From NCBI RefSeq assembly GCF_019931195.1, contig NZ_JAIOUO010000002.1, positions 558,001-622,000 on the forward strand: a DNA stretch of 64,000 nt, in the 5' to 3' direction. This document shows positions 54,098-63,045 of this stretch, in pieces. The notes below the pieces were generated by a model. It worked only from the letters and a program-made list of their open reading frames with translations, ran no database searches and was not told the DNA's origin. The stretch is from Marinobacter sp. F4216 (lineage in GTDB: Bacteria > Pseudomonadota > Gammaproteobacteria > Pseudomonadales > Oleiphilaceae). The translations under genes were made by a program, and so were the position numbers. Every line of letters starts with the position of its first letter. Within the stretch, counting starts at the first letter, position 1.

Positions 54098-56521
54098 GTG
54101 TCCGGGAATTCTTGTCGTCGCGGTCAGGCCGGGACGGAACGCTATTCTGCGGTCCTTGGCGTTATCGCCTTTTCTTGTGGCGCAATCATACTGTATTGGC
54201 AGTCTGAGTTACCACCTCTCGCCTTTGTCTTGGCGATCTTTATCACAGCATTTTGCATTGTAGTCCGATCCGGCTCCCGTTTTGTTCGTCACGTTGCCTT
54301 TGCCCTTATTGGGGGGTGTGCGGGTATCGGCTGGGCCCTCTGGCATGCCGAGGTGCGCCTTGAGGAACGATTGCCGGCCGACATGGAAGGGGTTCCTGTA
54401 TCGGTGTCCGGGTATGTGTGCGACGTACCCTCGCCTGGAAGTTTTCAAAGCCTCAAATTCAGTTTCTGCGTAACTCAGTGGCATCAAGCGGGCGACATTG
54501 CCAGTAATCGGGTCTTGCCAAAAACATTAAGGCTCGCCTGGTATAACGCTGACGACCGGTGGATGCCCGACCATCGGTTGCACCTTACGGTGGTTCTCAA
54601 GCGCCCCCACGGCTCATTGAATCCGGAGGGATTCCGATACGAAAACTGGCTGTACCGGAACGGGTATCGTGCAACCGGCAGCGTTCGGGCTCTTCAGGTG
54701 GATATGGAGGTCCCATGCGGCCTGCGTTGTCAGTACGCAAATCTTCATGGACAGATGGCCCGTTGGGTTCAGGCGGAGTTCGCTGAGGCTCGCAACGCAT
54801 CTATGGTGGCTTCACTACTCGTAGGATACCGCGGTGAGCTTGAACCGGAACAGTGGGCGCTTCTGCAGTCAACCGGAACGATTCATCTGGTTGCCATTTC
54901 CGGATTGCACCTGGGGCTGGTTGCGCTGGGCGCGACCCTGGTAGCGGGGGGGGTCGTCCGGCGTGTGCCGGTGTCCTGGTTGGATGAGACAGCCCGACGC
55001 CATTGGGTTTTCGCCATCATGGCCATCAGCTGCCTGTGTTATGCACTGCTGGCCGGTTTCACGGTGCCCACCCAACGGGCGTTGATTATGGCGCTGGTGG
55101 TCGGCTGGAGTCTCCTGGTGGCTCGAACCGGGGGTGCCTGGCGCCCTCTGGTTTACGCGCTGGGAACTGTTATTTTTCTTGATCCCTTCGCACCGCTGGA
55201 TCAGGGATTCTGGCTGTCCTTTACCGCTGTGGCCGTTCTGGTATGGGTGTTCGCCGGCCGGTTAAGGCAGCCAGGGTGGTTTCGGACCTTGTTGATGGCT
55301 CAATGTGGCGTTTTTGCCGGACTTTGGCCGGTCTTGCTGTTGATGGGGCAAAGCCAGCCGCTGGCCGGAGCCCTGGCAAATCTTGTGGCCATTCCCTGGG
55401 TCTCCTTTGTGGTGATGCCGTTATTAATGGCCGCAGGGGTGTTGACGGCCATTTTTCCAGCTTTGGGCCTGCTCTTCGTGCCGGTTCTGGACCTTGCGCT
55501 GGATGTTTTCTGGGGTTGGTTAGGGTTTGTCTCCGCCTTTCCTTTTCCCGCGACATTTCGCGGTGCCCTGGCAGTGACTCTGTTCGCTGTTATGGTGTTG
55601 GTTGCCTTGTGGGTTCCCTCGGCCTCGTTGCGTCTGGCGGCTGGCCTACTTGCGGGTGTCTGGCTGTTTCGTGCCGATCCTTCGACGGGGAATGTGTTTG
55701 TGTCAGAGCCAGAGGTCAGGGTTTGGGATGTGGGGCAGGGGTTGTCGGTCCTGGTTCGTCACCAGCGCGATGTTCTGCTTTACGATACCGGACCCGAGTT
55801 GCCCGGCGTGTTCTCAGCGGTAGAGTCCGTGATCGAACCCAACTTGCGAGCCTTGGGGGTAAGCCGCATCAATCAACTGGTGGTTAGTCATGCGGATACC
55901 GATCATGCGGGCGGTCTGACCAGGCTGTCAGACACGTTTGAAATTGATTCGGTGGTGAGTGGCGAGCCCGGGGAGGCCCGGCAACGGATGGCGTCTGGCG
56001 TCGCGGTGGCTCCCTGCCGGCAGGTTCAGACCAATGTTGGCGAACTCAAGGTGGATTTCTGGCAGTCATCGGTAGGCAGCGAGGGTAACGATGCGTCCTG
56101 CGTTCTGCGTGTTCGAAGTGTTCGGCTCGGTGTTGAATGGGTTTTGCCCGGGGATATCAGCCGGGAAACGGAGCTAGAATACCTGGCGCATTCGGCGGGC
56201 ACCTGGCAAGACTCCGTCTATCGGGTGATGATTGCTCCCCACCATGGCAGTAAAACGTCCTCCTCCCGAGCCTGGGTGGCTTATATCCGGCCCGATGTGG
56301 TGGTTTTCTCGGCAGGGTATCGACACCGTTTCGGTCATCCTCACCCGTCTGTCACCCGCCGGTATCGGGAGTTTGGTGCCGTGCCCTTCAGCACAGCGTG
56401 TAGCGGAGCGCTGACGATGTCAGCGGACAAAGGCAGGGTGAATGTTCTTGAAACGTGGCACGACACGCCATTCTGGATTGGCGCCGAAGGGCAAACCCGG
56501 GAGGCCTGCAAACTACCGTGA
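54098..56521 (+). CDS. comEC: DNA internalization-related competence protein ComEC/Rec2
   Basis: 807 residues from a GTG at 54098, preferred because GGGAGG lies six bases upstream; an ATG at 54074 and a TTG at 54011 are in frame and would lengthen it. ComEC forms the inner-membrane channel for transforming DNA. The middle holds the many-helix Competence domain, beginning TIHLVAISGLHLGLVALGATL. The C-terminal metallo-beta-lactamase-like domain has VVSHADTDHAGGL and APHHGSKTSSS, with WDVGQGLSVLVRH at its start. It suggests DNA uptake capacity if other com/pil genes are present. It is on the plus strand and divergent from DUF2062, 80 bases apart. Confidence 0.9.
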   Translation: MSGNSCRRGQAGTERYSAVLGVIAFSCGAIILYWQSELPPLAFVLAIFITAFCIVVRSGSRFVRHVAFALIGGCAGIGWALWHAEVRLEERLPADMEGVPVSVSGYVCDVPSPGSFQSLKFSFCVTQWHQAGDIASNRVLPKTLRLAWYNADDRWMPDHRLHLTVVLKRPHGSLNPEGFRYENWLYRNGYRATGSVRALQVDMEVPCGLRCQYANLHGQMARWVQAEFAEARNASMVASLLVGYRGELEPEQWALLQSTGTIHLVAISGLHLGLVALGATLVAGGVVRRVPVSWLDETARRHWVFAIMAISCLCYALLAGFTVPTQRALIMALVVGWSLLVARTGGAWRPLVYALGTVIFLDPFAPLDQGFWLSFTAVAVLVWVFAGRLRQPGWFRTLLMAQCGVFAGLWPVLLLMGQSQPLAGALANLVAIPWVSFVVMPLLMAAGVLTAIFPALGLLFVPVLDLALDVFWGWLGFVSAFPFPATFRGALAVTLFAVMVLVALWVPSASLRLAAGLLAGVWLFRADPSTGNVFVSEPEVRVWDVGQGLSVLVRHQRDVLLYDTGPELPGVFSAVESVIEPNLRALGVSRINQLVVSHADTDHAGGLTRLSDTFEIDSVVSGEPGEARQRMASGVAVAPCRQVQTNVGELKVDFWQSSVGSEGNDASCVLRVRSVRLGVEWVLPGDISRETELEYLAHSAGTWQDSVYRVMIAPHHGSKTSSSRAWVAYIRPDVVVFSAGYRHRFGHPHPSVTRRYREFGAVPFSTACSGALTMSADKGRVNVLETWHDTPFWIGAEGQTREACKLP

Positions 56522-56593
56522 CATTCCGGGTGTGGCCTCTCGCGGCAGCTATGCTAAAGTAGCGCCGCTTGTCATTAATCAGGGAGACCGAGC

Positions 56594-57220
56594 GTGTTTG
56601 AGCTGTTGAAAGCCGGTGGCATTTTGATGGTGCCCATTGTTGCCTGTTCCATTCTTGCCCTTGCGATTATCCTGGAGCGGTTCTGGACTCTGCGTCCTTC
56701 CAGAGTAGCCCCCAACCAATCGGTGAATGAACTCTGGCGCTGGATCAAGAAAAAAGAGCTGAATGGCCGGAAGCTCAAGGCATTGCAGGCATCGTCTCCC
56801 ATGGGCCGCATTCTGGCCGGTGGCCTGCTGAACGCCAAACATGGTCGGGAGATCATGAAGGAAAGCATCGAACACGAGGCCAGTCAGGTTATCCATGATC
56901 TCGAACGTTTCCTCAACCCGCTCGGTACCGTAGCCACTGTAACACCATTGCTGGGCCTGCTGGGTACGGTCATTGGCATGATCAAGGTGTTTGCCGAAAT
57001 CCAGCTGTCAGGTGTCGGTAATGCCGGCAACCTCGCTGGCGGTATCTCCGAGGCACTGATCACCACTGCAGCTGGCCTGAGCGTCGCCATCCCGGCTCTG
57101 ATTGCCCATCGTTACTTCCTCCGTCGCGTTGACGAACTCGTGGTGGGTATGGAACAGGAAGCCATCAAACTGGTCGAGGTGGTTCACGGAGACCGTGAAA
57201 TCGACGTGGAAGGAGCCTGA
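56594..57220 (+). CDS. exbB: MotA/TolQ/ExbB proton channel family protein
   Basis: 208 residues. An ExbB-type inner-membrane proton channel that with ExbD powers TonB- or Tol-like processes. It has three membrane helices: GGILMVPIVACSILALAIILE, VATVTPLLGLLGTVIGMIKVF, and ISEALITTAAGLSVAIPALIAHRYFL. The start is a GTG with AGGGAG 7 bases upstream. In Pseudomonas this pair sits beside comEC and before msbA-lpxK, as here. No tonB is adjacent. It is 5 bases before exbD. Confidence 0.92.
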   Translation: MFELLKAGGILMVPIVACSILALAIILERFWTLRPSRVAPNQSVNELWRWIKKKELNGRKLKALQASSPMGRILAGGLLNAKHGREIMKESIEHEASQVIHDLERFLNPLGTVATVTPLLGLLGTVIGMIKVFAEIQLSGVGNAGNLAGGISEALITTAAGLSVAIPALIAHRYFLRRVDELVVGMEQEAIKLVEVVHGDREIDVEGA

Positions 57221-57225
57221 ACACC

Positions 57226-57651
57226 GTGAAGTTCAAGCGCCAGAGAAGTCAGGAAGTTGGTGTCGATCTCACGCCCTTGATTGACGTGGTGTTCCTGCTG
57301 CTGATCTTTTTTATGGTTTCGACCACCTTCACCCGGGAAAGTCATCTCCAGGTGGAATTGCCCGAAGCCAGTGGCGAACCGGTTTCGCCCGATGAAGTCG
57401 AGCAGATCGATGTCGTCATCAATGCCGAAGGCCAGTACATACTCAATGGCCGGTCACTGGTGAACAATCGCCGTGAAACCCTGGAACGTGGAGTCAAGGA
57501 GCTGTCCGGTGGCGACAGCTCACTGCCGTACATCATTACGGCCGACGCGCGTACCGCCCACGAGTTTGTCGTCCGGGCCATGGACGTTGCCGGCCGCCTT
57601 GGGTTTGCTAAACTCAGCATCACGACCGAGCGGGAGACTGAAACTCAGTGA
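57226..57651 (+). CDS. exbD: Biopolymer transport protein ExbD/TolR family
   Basis: 141 residues. One membrane helix with the proton-carrying aspartate in LTPLIDVVFLLLIFFMVSTTF, then a periplasmic domain. The start is GTG with AAGGAG upstream. The partner ExbB gene precedes by 5 bases, and the stop overlaps the msbA start by 4 bases (GTGA). Periplasmic domain: LVNNRRETLERGVKEL and TADARTAHEFVVRAMDVAGRLGF, normal for the family. The pair probably serves TonB-dependent transport or envelope integrity; the TonB partner is not in the window. Confidence 0.92.
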   Translation: MKFKRQRSQEVGVDLTPLIDVVFLLLIFFMVSTTFTRESHLQVELPEASGEPVSPDEVEQIDVVINAEGQYILNGRSLVNNRRETLERGVKELSGGDSSLPYIITADARTAHEFVVRAMDVAGRLGFAKLSITTERETETQ

Positions 57652-59426
57652 GCAGCAGCGATCCTCTTCCCTCTGCGGGCCAGGAGGCATCGCCCGGCAG
57701 CTGGGAAACTTATAAACGCCTGCTGGCCTACGTAAAGCCATTCTGGCTGGCGTTCACGCTGGCCATTATAGGCAACGTCATCTATGCCGGTGCGTCTACC
57801 GGCATGGCCGCGGCGATGGAATACGTCATCAAGGCCATCGAGAATCCGACCGAAGGCAACCGCCTGCTGCTGACGACCATTATCGTGGGGGTTTTTGCCC
57901 TTCGTGGTGTCGGCACCTTCATGAGCCAGTACTTCATCAACTACGTGGGGCGGCATGTCATTAATGCCCTGCGTACGGATGTGTTTCATCGTCTGCTCAC
58001 CCTCCCTTCACGTTATTTTGACGACAACGCCTCGGGGCGGCTTGTTTCGAAACTGACCTTTAACGTCGAGCAAGTGGCTGAAGCGACGACCAGTGCCGTG
58101 ACCATTACCCTCCGGGAAGGATTGACGGTGGTCGGTCTGCTGGGTTTTATGCTCTACACCAACTGGAAGCTGACCCTGATTTTCCTGGCGGTTGGGCCAC
58201 TGATCGGCGCCGTGGTCAGCTACGCCAGTAAGCGTTTCCGTCGGATCAGCAAGCGGATACAGGGGTCCATGGGTGACATTACCCATGTGGCATCCGAATC
58301 TATTACCGGTTACCGGGTGGTGCGAACCTTTGGCGGTGAGGATTACGAGCGGCAACGCTTTGCCGAAGTGAACGATCGCAACTTGAAGCAAAGCCTCAAG
58401 ATGGCCTCCACCCAGGCGATCAGCGTACCGGTGATTCAGGTGCTGGTGGCGATCGCCATCGCCGCCCTGGTATGGACGATGTTGGCACCGGATATTCGTG
58501 ATGGCATGACAACGGGCCAGCTGGTGGCCTTTATTACGGCCGCTGCGACCATGGCCAAGCCGATCCGGCAGGTTACTTCGGTGCACGCCAAGATCCAGAA
58601 GGGTGTGGCAGCCGCTTACGATGTGTTCGAAACCATCGATGAGGTACCGGAGGATGACCCCGGCACCTATGCGCCTGAGCGGGTCAAGGGAAATATCCGA
58701 TTCAAGGATGTTGCGTTTCGCTATCGGAATCAGCTCGATAATGTGCTGGAAGGTATTTCCATAGAGATACCGGAGGGCCAGAGTGTAGCGCTGGTTGGCA
58801 AATCTGGTAGCGGGAAGTCGACACTGGTGAGCCTTCTGCCGCGTTTTTATGAGTACACGGGGGGAGAGATTGTCATTGATGATCATGCGTTGCGCGATTA
58901 TTCGCTGAAAGCCCTTCGTGCCCAGATCGCCCTGGTGACCCAGAACGTGGTGCTGTTCAATGACAGCATTGCAGCCAATATTGCCTACGGTGCACTGAGA
59001 GACTGCACACGTGAAGAAATCCGGGAAGCCGCCCGGAAGGCCCACGCTCTGGAATTTATTGAACGTATGCCGGAGGGCCTGGACACCATGATTGGTGATA
59101 ACGGTGTAATGCTCTCCGGTGGCCAGCGACAGCGCTTGGCCATTGCCCGGGCTTTGCTCAAGGATGCGCCGATTCTGATTCTGGACGAGGCCACCTCAGC
59201 ATTGGATACCGAATCCGAGCGCCATATCCAGGAAGCGTTGGAGACCGTCATGCAGGGGCGGACAACTCTCGTGATCGCCCACCGGCTTTCAACCATCGAG
59301 AAGGCCGATCGTATTCTGGTGATGGATAACGGGCGCATCATCGAGTCCGGGTGCCACGACGAACTACTTGCTGCAGGCGGTGCCTACGCTCAGTTGCATC
59401 AGATGCAATTCAGCGAGCAGGCATGA
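57648..59426 (+). CDS. msbA: Lipid A export permease/ATP-binding protein MsbA
   Basis: 592 residues, start GTG at 57648. A homodimeric ABC exporter that flips core-lipid A across the inner membrane. Six membrane helices precede the ATPase, with NASGRLVSKLTFNVEQVAEATT and SSMGDITHVASESITGYRVVRTFGGE-like segment GDITHVASESITGYRVVRTF. Walker A is VGKSGSGKSTLVSLLPRFYE, signature LSGGQRQRLAIARALL, Walker B ILILDEATSALDTESE. lpxK overlaps its stop by 4 bases, the usual msbA-lpxK pairing. Assignment is secure. Confidence 0.95.
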   Translation: MSSSDPLPSAGQEASPGSWETYKRLLAYVKPFWLAFTLAIIGNVIYAGASTGMAAAMEYVIKAIENPTEGNRLLLTTIIVGVFALRGVGTFMSQYFINYVGRHVINALRTDVFHRLLTLPSRYFDDNASGRLVSKLTFNVEQVAEATTSAVTITLREGLTVVGLLGFMLYTNWKLTLIFLAVGPLIGAVVSYASKRFRRISKRIQGSMGDITHVASESITGYRVVRTFGGEDYERQRFAEVNDRNLKQSLKMASTQAISVPVIQVLVAIAIAALVWTMLAPDIRDGMTTGQLVAFITAAATMAKPIRQVTSVHAKIQKGVAAAYDVFETIDEVPEDDPGTYAPERVKGNIRFKDVAFRYRNQLDNVLEGISIEIPEGQSVALVGKSGSGKSTLVSLLPRFYEYTGGEIVIDDHALRDYSLKALRAQIALVTQNVVLFNDSIAANIAYGALRDCTREEIREAARKAHALEFIERMPEGLDTMIGDNGVMLSGGQRQRLAIARALLKDAPILILDEATSALDTESERHIQEALETVMQGRTTLVIAHRLSTIEKADRILVMDNGRIIESGCHDELLAAGGAYAQLHQMQFSEQA

Positions 59427-60451
59427 GCTCCCTGGTTGATCGGCTCTGGTATGGAGAAGGGCGCCCTCTCTGGTTTCTGGCACCCTTCGCTTGGCTGTTT
59501 CAGGCGGTGTCCAACTCCCGGCGTAAAAAGGCCTGGGAGGTTAAAGACGATGCGCTGCTCGTTCCTGTGGTTGTTGTGGGCAACATTACAGCTGGCGGCA
59601 CCGGTAAATCGCCCCTAACCGCCTGGCTGGTCACTGAATTGCGAAATGCAGGCTGGCGTCCGGTTGTTCTGAGCCGGGGCTACGGTGGCAAATCCTCTCA
59701 CTACCCTCAGCTTGTGTCAGGCGAATCCGACCCCAAGGTGGTTGGCGACGAGCCTGTCATGCTGGTCCAGGCGACTGGCGTTCCCGTCGTTGTGGACCCG
59801 CAGCGTCGTCGGGCAGCGGCCTGGGCTTTGGAGCAGGATCTGGGGGACATTCTCGTCTGTGACGATGGCCTGCAGCATTATCAGTTGCCCAGAGATGTCG
59901 AACTGGCGGTTTTCGATGGAGCCCGCGGGATTGGTAATGGGGGCATTATCCCTGTCGGGCCACTGCGGGAGTCGGTTTCACGGTTGTCCTCTGTGGACTT
60001 CATGGTGGTCAACGGCGGACCATTTGACGCAGGCGAGAAGCTCGACTCGTTTCATGACATCAAGCACCCGGAAATCCATGTCATGGATCTGGAACCTTCC
60101 TCTCTGGAAAACCTGAAATCAGGTGAATCGCGCCCGCTGAGTGATTTGAGCGGGCGTTCGGTCAAAGCGGTGGCGGGCATAGGCAACCCTGATCGTTTTT
60201 TCGATACACTAAAGGGACTTGGCGCCAAAGTGCAGGAGTCCCCCTTTCCCGACCATCACCGCTTCGAACCTGCCGACCTGAAGTCTGAACCGGGGCAGTG
60301 GGTGGTAATGACCGCCAAGGATGCCGTGAAGTGCCAGGGATTCGCTCCTGAAAACGCCTGGGTATTTTCGGTCAGAGCGAGGGTGTCAGAGGATTTCACA
60401 AGATCAGTGCTGGAAAGAATTCGCGAAAGCGCTCAGACATTGAATGGATAG
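59423..60451 (+). CDS. lpxK: Tetraacyldisaccharide 4'-kinase LpxK
   Basis: 342 residues from the ATG at 59423, overlapping the msbA stop by 4 bases; a longer frame from 59351 lies inside msbA. LpxK phosphorylates the 4' position of the lipid A precursor. N-terminal P-loop: [20 protein letters not shown]. Further conserved parts are [39 protein letters not shown] and [16 protein letters not shown]. The C terminus has [12 protein letters not shown] and [10 protein letters not shown]. Part of a run of envelope genes from exbB to murB. Assignment is secure. Confidence 0.96.
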   Translation: MSSLVDRLWYGEGRPLWFLAPFAWLFQAVSNSRRKKAWEVKDDALLVPVVVVGNITAGGTGKSPLTAWLVTELRNAGWRPVVLSRGYGGKSSHYPQLVSGESDPKVVGDEPVMLVQATGVPVVVDPQRRRAAAWALEQDLGDILVCDDGLQHYQLPRDVELAVFDGARGIGNGGIIPVGPLRESVSRLSSVDFMVVNGGPFDAGEKLDSFHDIKHPEIHVMDLEPSSLENLKSGESRPLSDLSGRSVKAVAGIGNPDRFFDTLKGLGAKVQESPFPDHHRFEPADLKSEPGQWVVMTAKDAVKCQGFAPENAWVFSVRARVSEDFTRSVLERIRESAQTLNG

Positions 60452-60492
60452 TCTCGGGCATTCGTGCCTATCACGTGGATAAAAGAGTCATT

Positions 60493-60681
60493 ATGGATAA
60501 GAGATTGTTGGCTATGTTGTCCTGCCCCGTTTGCAAGGGCGATCTGAAACTGAATGACGCGCGGACTGAACTCATCTGTTATCAGGACGCTATGGCGTTT
60601 CCGATCCGCGAGGGGATCCCGGTGATGCTTGCCGGGGAGGCCCGAACGCTGAGCACGGATGAACGTCTCGATAAGCGCTGA
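60493..60681 (+). CDS. Trm112 family protein (YcaR-like)
   Basis: 62 residues from the ATG at 60493 with AAAAGAG five bases upstream; a GTG at 60475 would add six residues. The E. coli relative YcaR has 60 residues and lies between lpxK and kdsB as here. The zinc-ribbon-like start is [17 protein letters not shown], with [21 protein letters not shown], showing the Trm112 motif. Only one CxxC is complete, with a third cysteine in ELICY. Trm112 proteins of eukaryotes activate methyltransferases; the bacterial role is unknown. Confidence 0.9.
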   Translation: MDKRLLAMLSCPVCKGDLKLNDARTELICYQDAMAFPIREGIPVMLAGEARTLSTDERLDKR

Positions 60682-60706
60682 AACACCGAACCAGGATACC
60701 AATCTC

Positions 60707-61492
60707 ATGTCATTTACGGTTGTTATTCCCGCCCGCTACGCATCCTCTCGACTGCCCGGTAAACCGCTGGCGGATATCGCAGGTAAGCCTATGGTCCAGC
60801 ACGTCTTCGAGCGTGCACAGGAAAGCCGTGCGGAGCGAGTGGTGATTGCCACGGATGATGAACGCATTCGTTCTGCCTGTGAGGCGTTCGGGGCCGATGT
60901 GGTGATGACCTCACCCGAGCACGCCAGTGGTACGGATCGTTTGGAGGAGGTAGCCCGGTTGTTGGAATTTGAGCCGGAGCACCGGGTCGTCAATGTGCAG
61001 GGCGATGAGCCTCTGATCCCCCCGGCGCTGATTAATCAGGTGGCGGACAATCTCGAGCTCCATCCGGATGCCGAGATATCAACCCTGTGCGAGAGGCTCC
61101 ACGATGCCGGCCAGGTCTTTAATGCCAATGTGGTCAAGGTGGTGTTCGACCATGAGGGCATGGCCCATTACTTCAGCCGGGCACCGATTCCCTGGGCCCG
61201 GGATCACTGGCAGGGCGGTAACCCTCTGGTAAATCCGGATGTGTCCTTGCCCGAAACCGTGGGGTATTTCCGACACATTGGTATTTACGGGTATCGGGCC
61301 CGTGTTCTGGAGCAATTTGTCAGCTGGCCGCCGGCGCCCCTGGAGCGGGTTGAGGCACTGGAGCAGCTAAGAGCGCTGTACAACGGTGCCCGAATTCATG
61401 TCGATGTGGCGGCGGAAACGCCACCGGCAGGTGTGGATACCGAGGCGGACCTGGAACGGCTTCGTGAATGGATGCAGGGAAAGGTGGAGTAA
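60707..61492 (+). CDS. kdsB: 3-deoxy-manno-octulosonate cytidylyltransferase KdsB
   Basis: 261 residues from the ATG at 60707 with AGGA upstream. It activates Kdo with CTP for inner-core lipopolysaccharide. The nucleotide-binding start is [29 protein letters not shown] (core [12 protein letters not shown]). [23 protein letters not shown] and [12 protein letters not shown] are intact, as is [12 protein letters not shown]. The in-frame TTG or ATG codons further upstream lie in the trm112 gene. The stop and the following ptpA start share one base (TAATG). Assignment is secure. Confidence 0.96.
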   Translation: MSFTVVIPARYASSRLPGKPLADIAGKPMVQHVFERAQESRAERVVIATDDERIRSACEAFGADVVMTSPEHASGTDRLEEVARLLEFEPEHRVVNVQGDEPLIPPALINQVADNLELHPDAEISTLCERLHDAGQVFNANVVKVVFDHEGMAHYFSRAPIPWARDHWQGGNPLVNPDVSLPETVGYFRHIGIYGYRARVLEQFVSWPPAPLERVEALEQLRALYNGARIHVDVAAETPPAGVDTEADLERLREWMQGKVE

Positions 61493-61971
61493 TGACCGAC
61501 AAAGTTCGTGTGCTGTTTGTGTGTCTAGGTAATATTTGCCGCTCTCCCAGCGCGGAAGGCGTTTTTCAATCCCTGGTTGACCAGTCAGGACTGAGCGATC
61601 GGGTAGAGGTGGATTCCTGTGGCACGGGCAGCTGGCACGTGGGCAAAACACCGGACGCCCGCGCTATTCAGGCGGCCCGAAAGCGGGGTATCGATATTGG
61701 TCATTTGCGGGCCCGGCAGTTCGTCAGTGACGATCTCGCACGTTTCGATCATGTGCTGGTGATGGATCGCCAGAATCTGACGGATGTTACCGAGGCCTGG
61801 CATCGCTGCGGTGGAACCCGCCCCGAGCTGTTTCTTGATTACGGTCAGTCGGCCCATCGAGAGGTCCCCGATCCCTATTACGGCGGAGAGGACGGTTTCG
61901 AACTGGTTCTGGACCTGATCCACGAAGCCGGCGAAGGGCTGTTGGCCGATATCCGGGAGCGCCTGAGTTGA
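61492..61971 (+). CDS. ptpA: Low molecular weight protein-tyrosine phosphatase
   Basis: 159 residues from the ATG at 61492. The P-loop CLGNICRSPSAEG gives C11 and R17 (CX5R), and the general acid is in VPDPYYGGEDGFELVLD (D of DPYY). GTGSWHVGKTPDARA and ARQFVSDDLARFDHVLVMD are family motifs. In envelope operons such enzymes often control tyrosine kinases of polysaccharide export, but no kinase gene is adjacent. The order kdsB-ptpA-murB is that of Pseudomonas. It overlaps kdsB by one base and murB by 4 bases. Confidence 0.94.
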   Translation: MTDKVRVLFVCLGNICRSPSAEGVFQSLVDQSGLSDRVEVDSCGTGSWHVGKTPDARAIQAARKRGIDIGHLRARQFVSDDLARFDHVLVMDRQNLTDVTEAWHRCGGTRPELFLDYGQSAHREVPDPYYGGEDGFELVLDLIHEAGEGLLADIRERLS

Positions 61972-63008
61972 ATGCTGTGATGGAGCCCAGCGAGTGGGTT
62001 GAACTGAGGGATCTCAATACCCTCCGGGTGGCGTCTGTCGCCCGATACTACGTGGAGGTGACGGATAACGAGAGCCTCCGGGCGGCACTGGCATGGGCGG
62101 ACGCCAATCAGTATCGGATACTGATTCTTGGCGGTGGAAGCAACCTGGTGTTCGATGGGGACTTTGATGGGCTGGTGATTCGCATCTGTATCCGTGCGAG
62201 GTACTGGGAAGATGTCTCGGACGGTGAGGCAACTCTGGTACTTGGCGCCGGCGAGAACTGGCATGACGCCGTGCTCTATGCGGCTGGTTCCGGGTACCGG
62301 GGAATTGAAAACCTGGCGTTGATCCCCGGTACGGCCGGCGCTGCCCCGGTTCAGAATATTGGCGCCTATGGCGTGGAGTTGTGCGATACGCTGGTATCTG
62401 TGACGGCACTGGACCGCCACACCGGTGAGTTGGTGAAACTGGCCGGCCAAGAGTGTCAGTTTGCCTACCGTAACAGCCTTTTCAAAGAGCAGCCCGGACA
62501 GTATGTGATTACGGATATCCGTCTGCGCCTGTCCCGCCACAGACCGCTGCAACTCGGTTACAAGGATTTGCAGGAATACCTCGGTGATTTTGCTCCCTCG
62601 GACATTGATGTGATGGATGTGGTAGAGGCGGTGATGGCCGTTCGCCGCCGCAAGTTACCGGATCCTATGACCTTGCCGAACGTCGGCAGTTTCTTCAAAA
62701 ACCCCGTGGTTACTAACGCGGAGTTCGACCGCTTGAGGGCACTGTTTCCCGAGGTGGTCGGCTATCCCCAGCCTGAAGGTGTCAAGCTGGCGGCAGCCTG
62801 GTTGATCGATCAGAGTGGCTGGAAAGGGTTTCGGAACAGCCATGTGGGCGTACACAACCGGCAAGCGCTGGTGCTGATCAATCACTCCGGTGGCACTGGA
62901 GCGGATATTCTTTCGCTGGCGAAGGAAATTCGGGAATCCGTGAAAGCCAGGTATGGTGTGAAGCTGGAAATGGAGCCCGGCGTTGTAAGCCAGGCGGTGA
63001 GGGAATAA
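61968..63008 (+). CDS. murB: UDP-N-acetylmuramate dehydrogenase MurB
   Basis: 346 residues from the TTG at 61968, which has GGGAG eight bases upstream and overlaps the ptpA stop; an ATG at 61980 is the alternative (342 residues). MurB is an FAD enzyme that reduces UDP-GlcNAc-enolpyruvate to UDP-MurNAc. The FAD-binding segment is ILGGGSNLVFDGDFDGLVI, followed by GYRGIENLALIPGTAGAAPVQNIGAYG (core LIPGTAGAAPVQNIGAYG). The proton-donor serine lies in NVGSFFKNPVV. The C-terminal part holds the glutamate expected in VKLEMEPGVV. This is the longer type I form. Confidence 0.94.
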   Translation: MNAVMEPSEWVELRDLNTLRVASVARYYVEVTDNESLRAALAWADANQYRILILGGGSNLVFDGDFDGLVIRICIRARYWEDVSDGEATLVLGAGENWHDAVLYAAGSGYRGIENLALIPGTAGAAPVQNIGAYGVELCDTLVSVTALDRHTGELVKLAGQECQFAYRNSLFKEQPGQYVITDIRLRLSRHRPLQLGYKDLQEYLGDFAPSDIDVMDVVEAVMAVRRRKLPDPMTLPNVGSFFKNPVVTNAEFDRLRALFPEVVGYPQPEGVKLAAAWLIDQSGWKGFRNSHVGVHNRQALVLINHSGGTGADILSLAKEIRESVKARYGVKLEMEPGVVSQAVRE

Positions 63009-63011
63009 ATC

Positions 63012-63035
63012 CAGGCGGCCCGGGCGGGCCGCCTG
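63012..63035. terminator. Hairpin between murB and proS
   Basis: Ten-base perfect stem CAGGCGGCCC / GGGCCGCCTG with a GGGC loop in the 37-base gap between convergent murB and proS. The T-runs are poor on both sides (GATTTATT on the minus side), so efficiency is uncertain. Confidence 0.6.
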
Positions 63036-63045
63036 AATCGCGTGC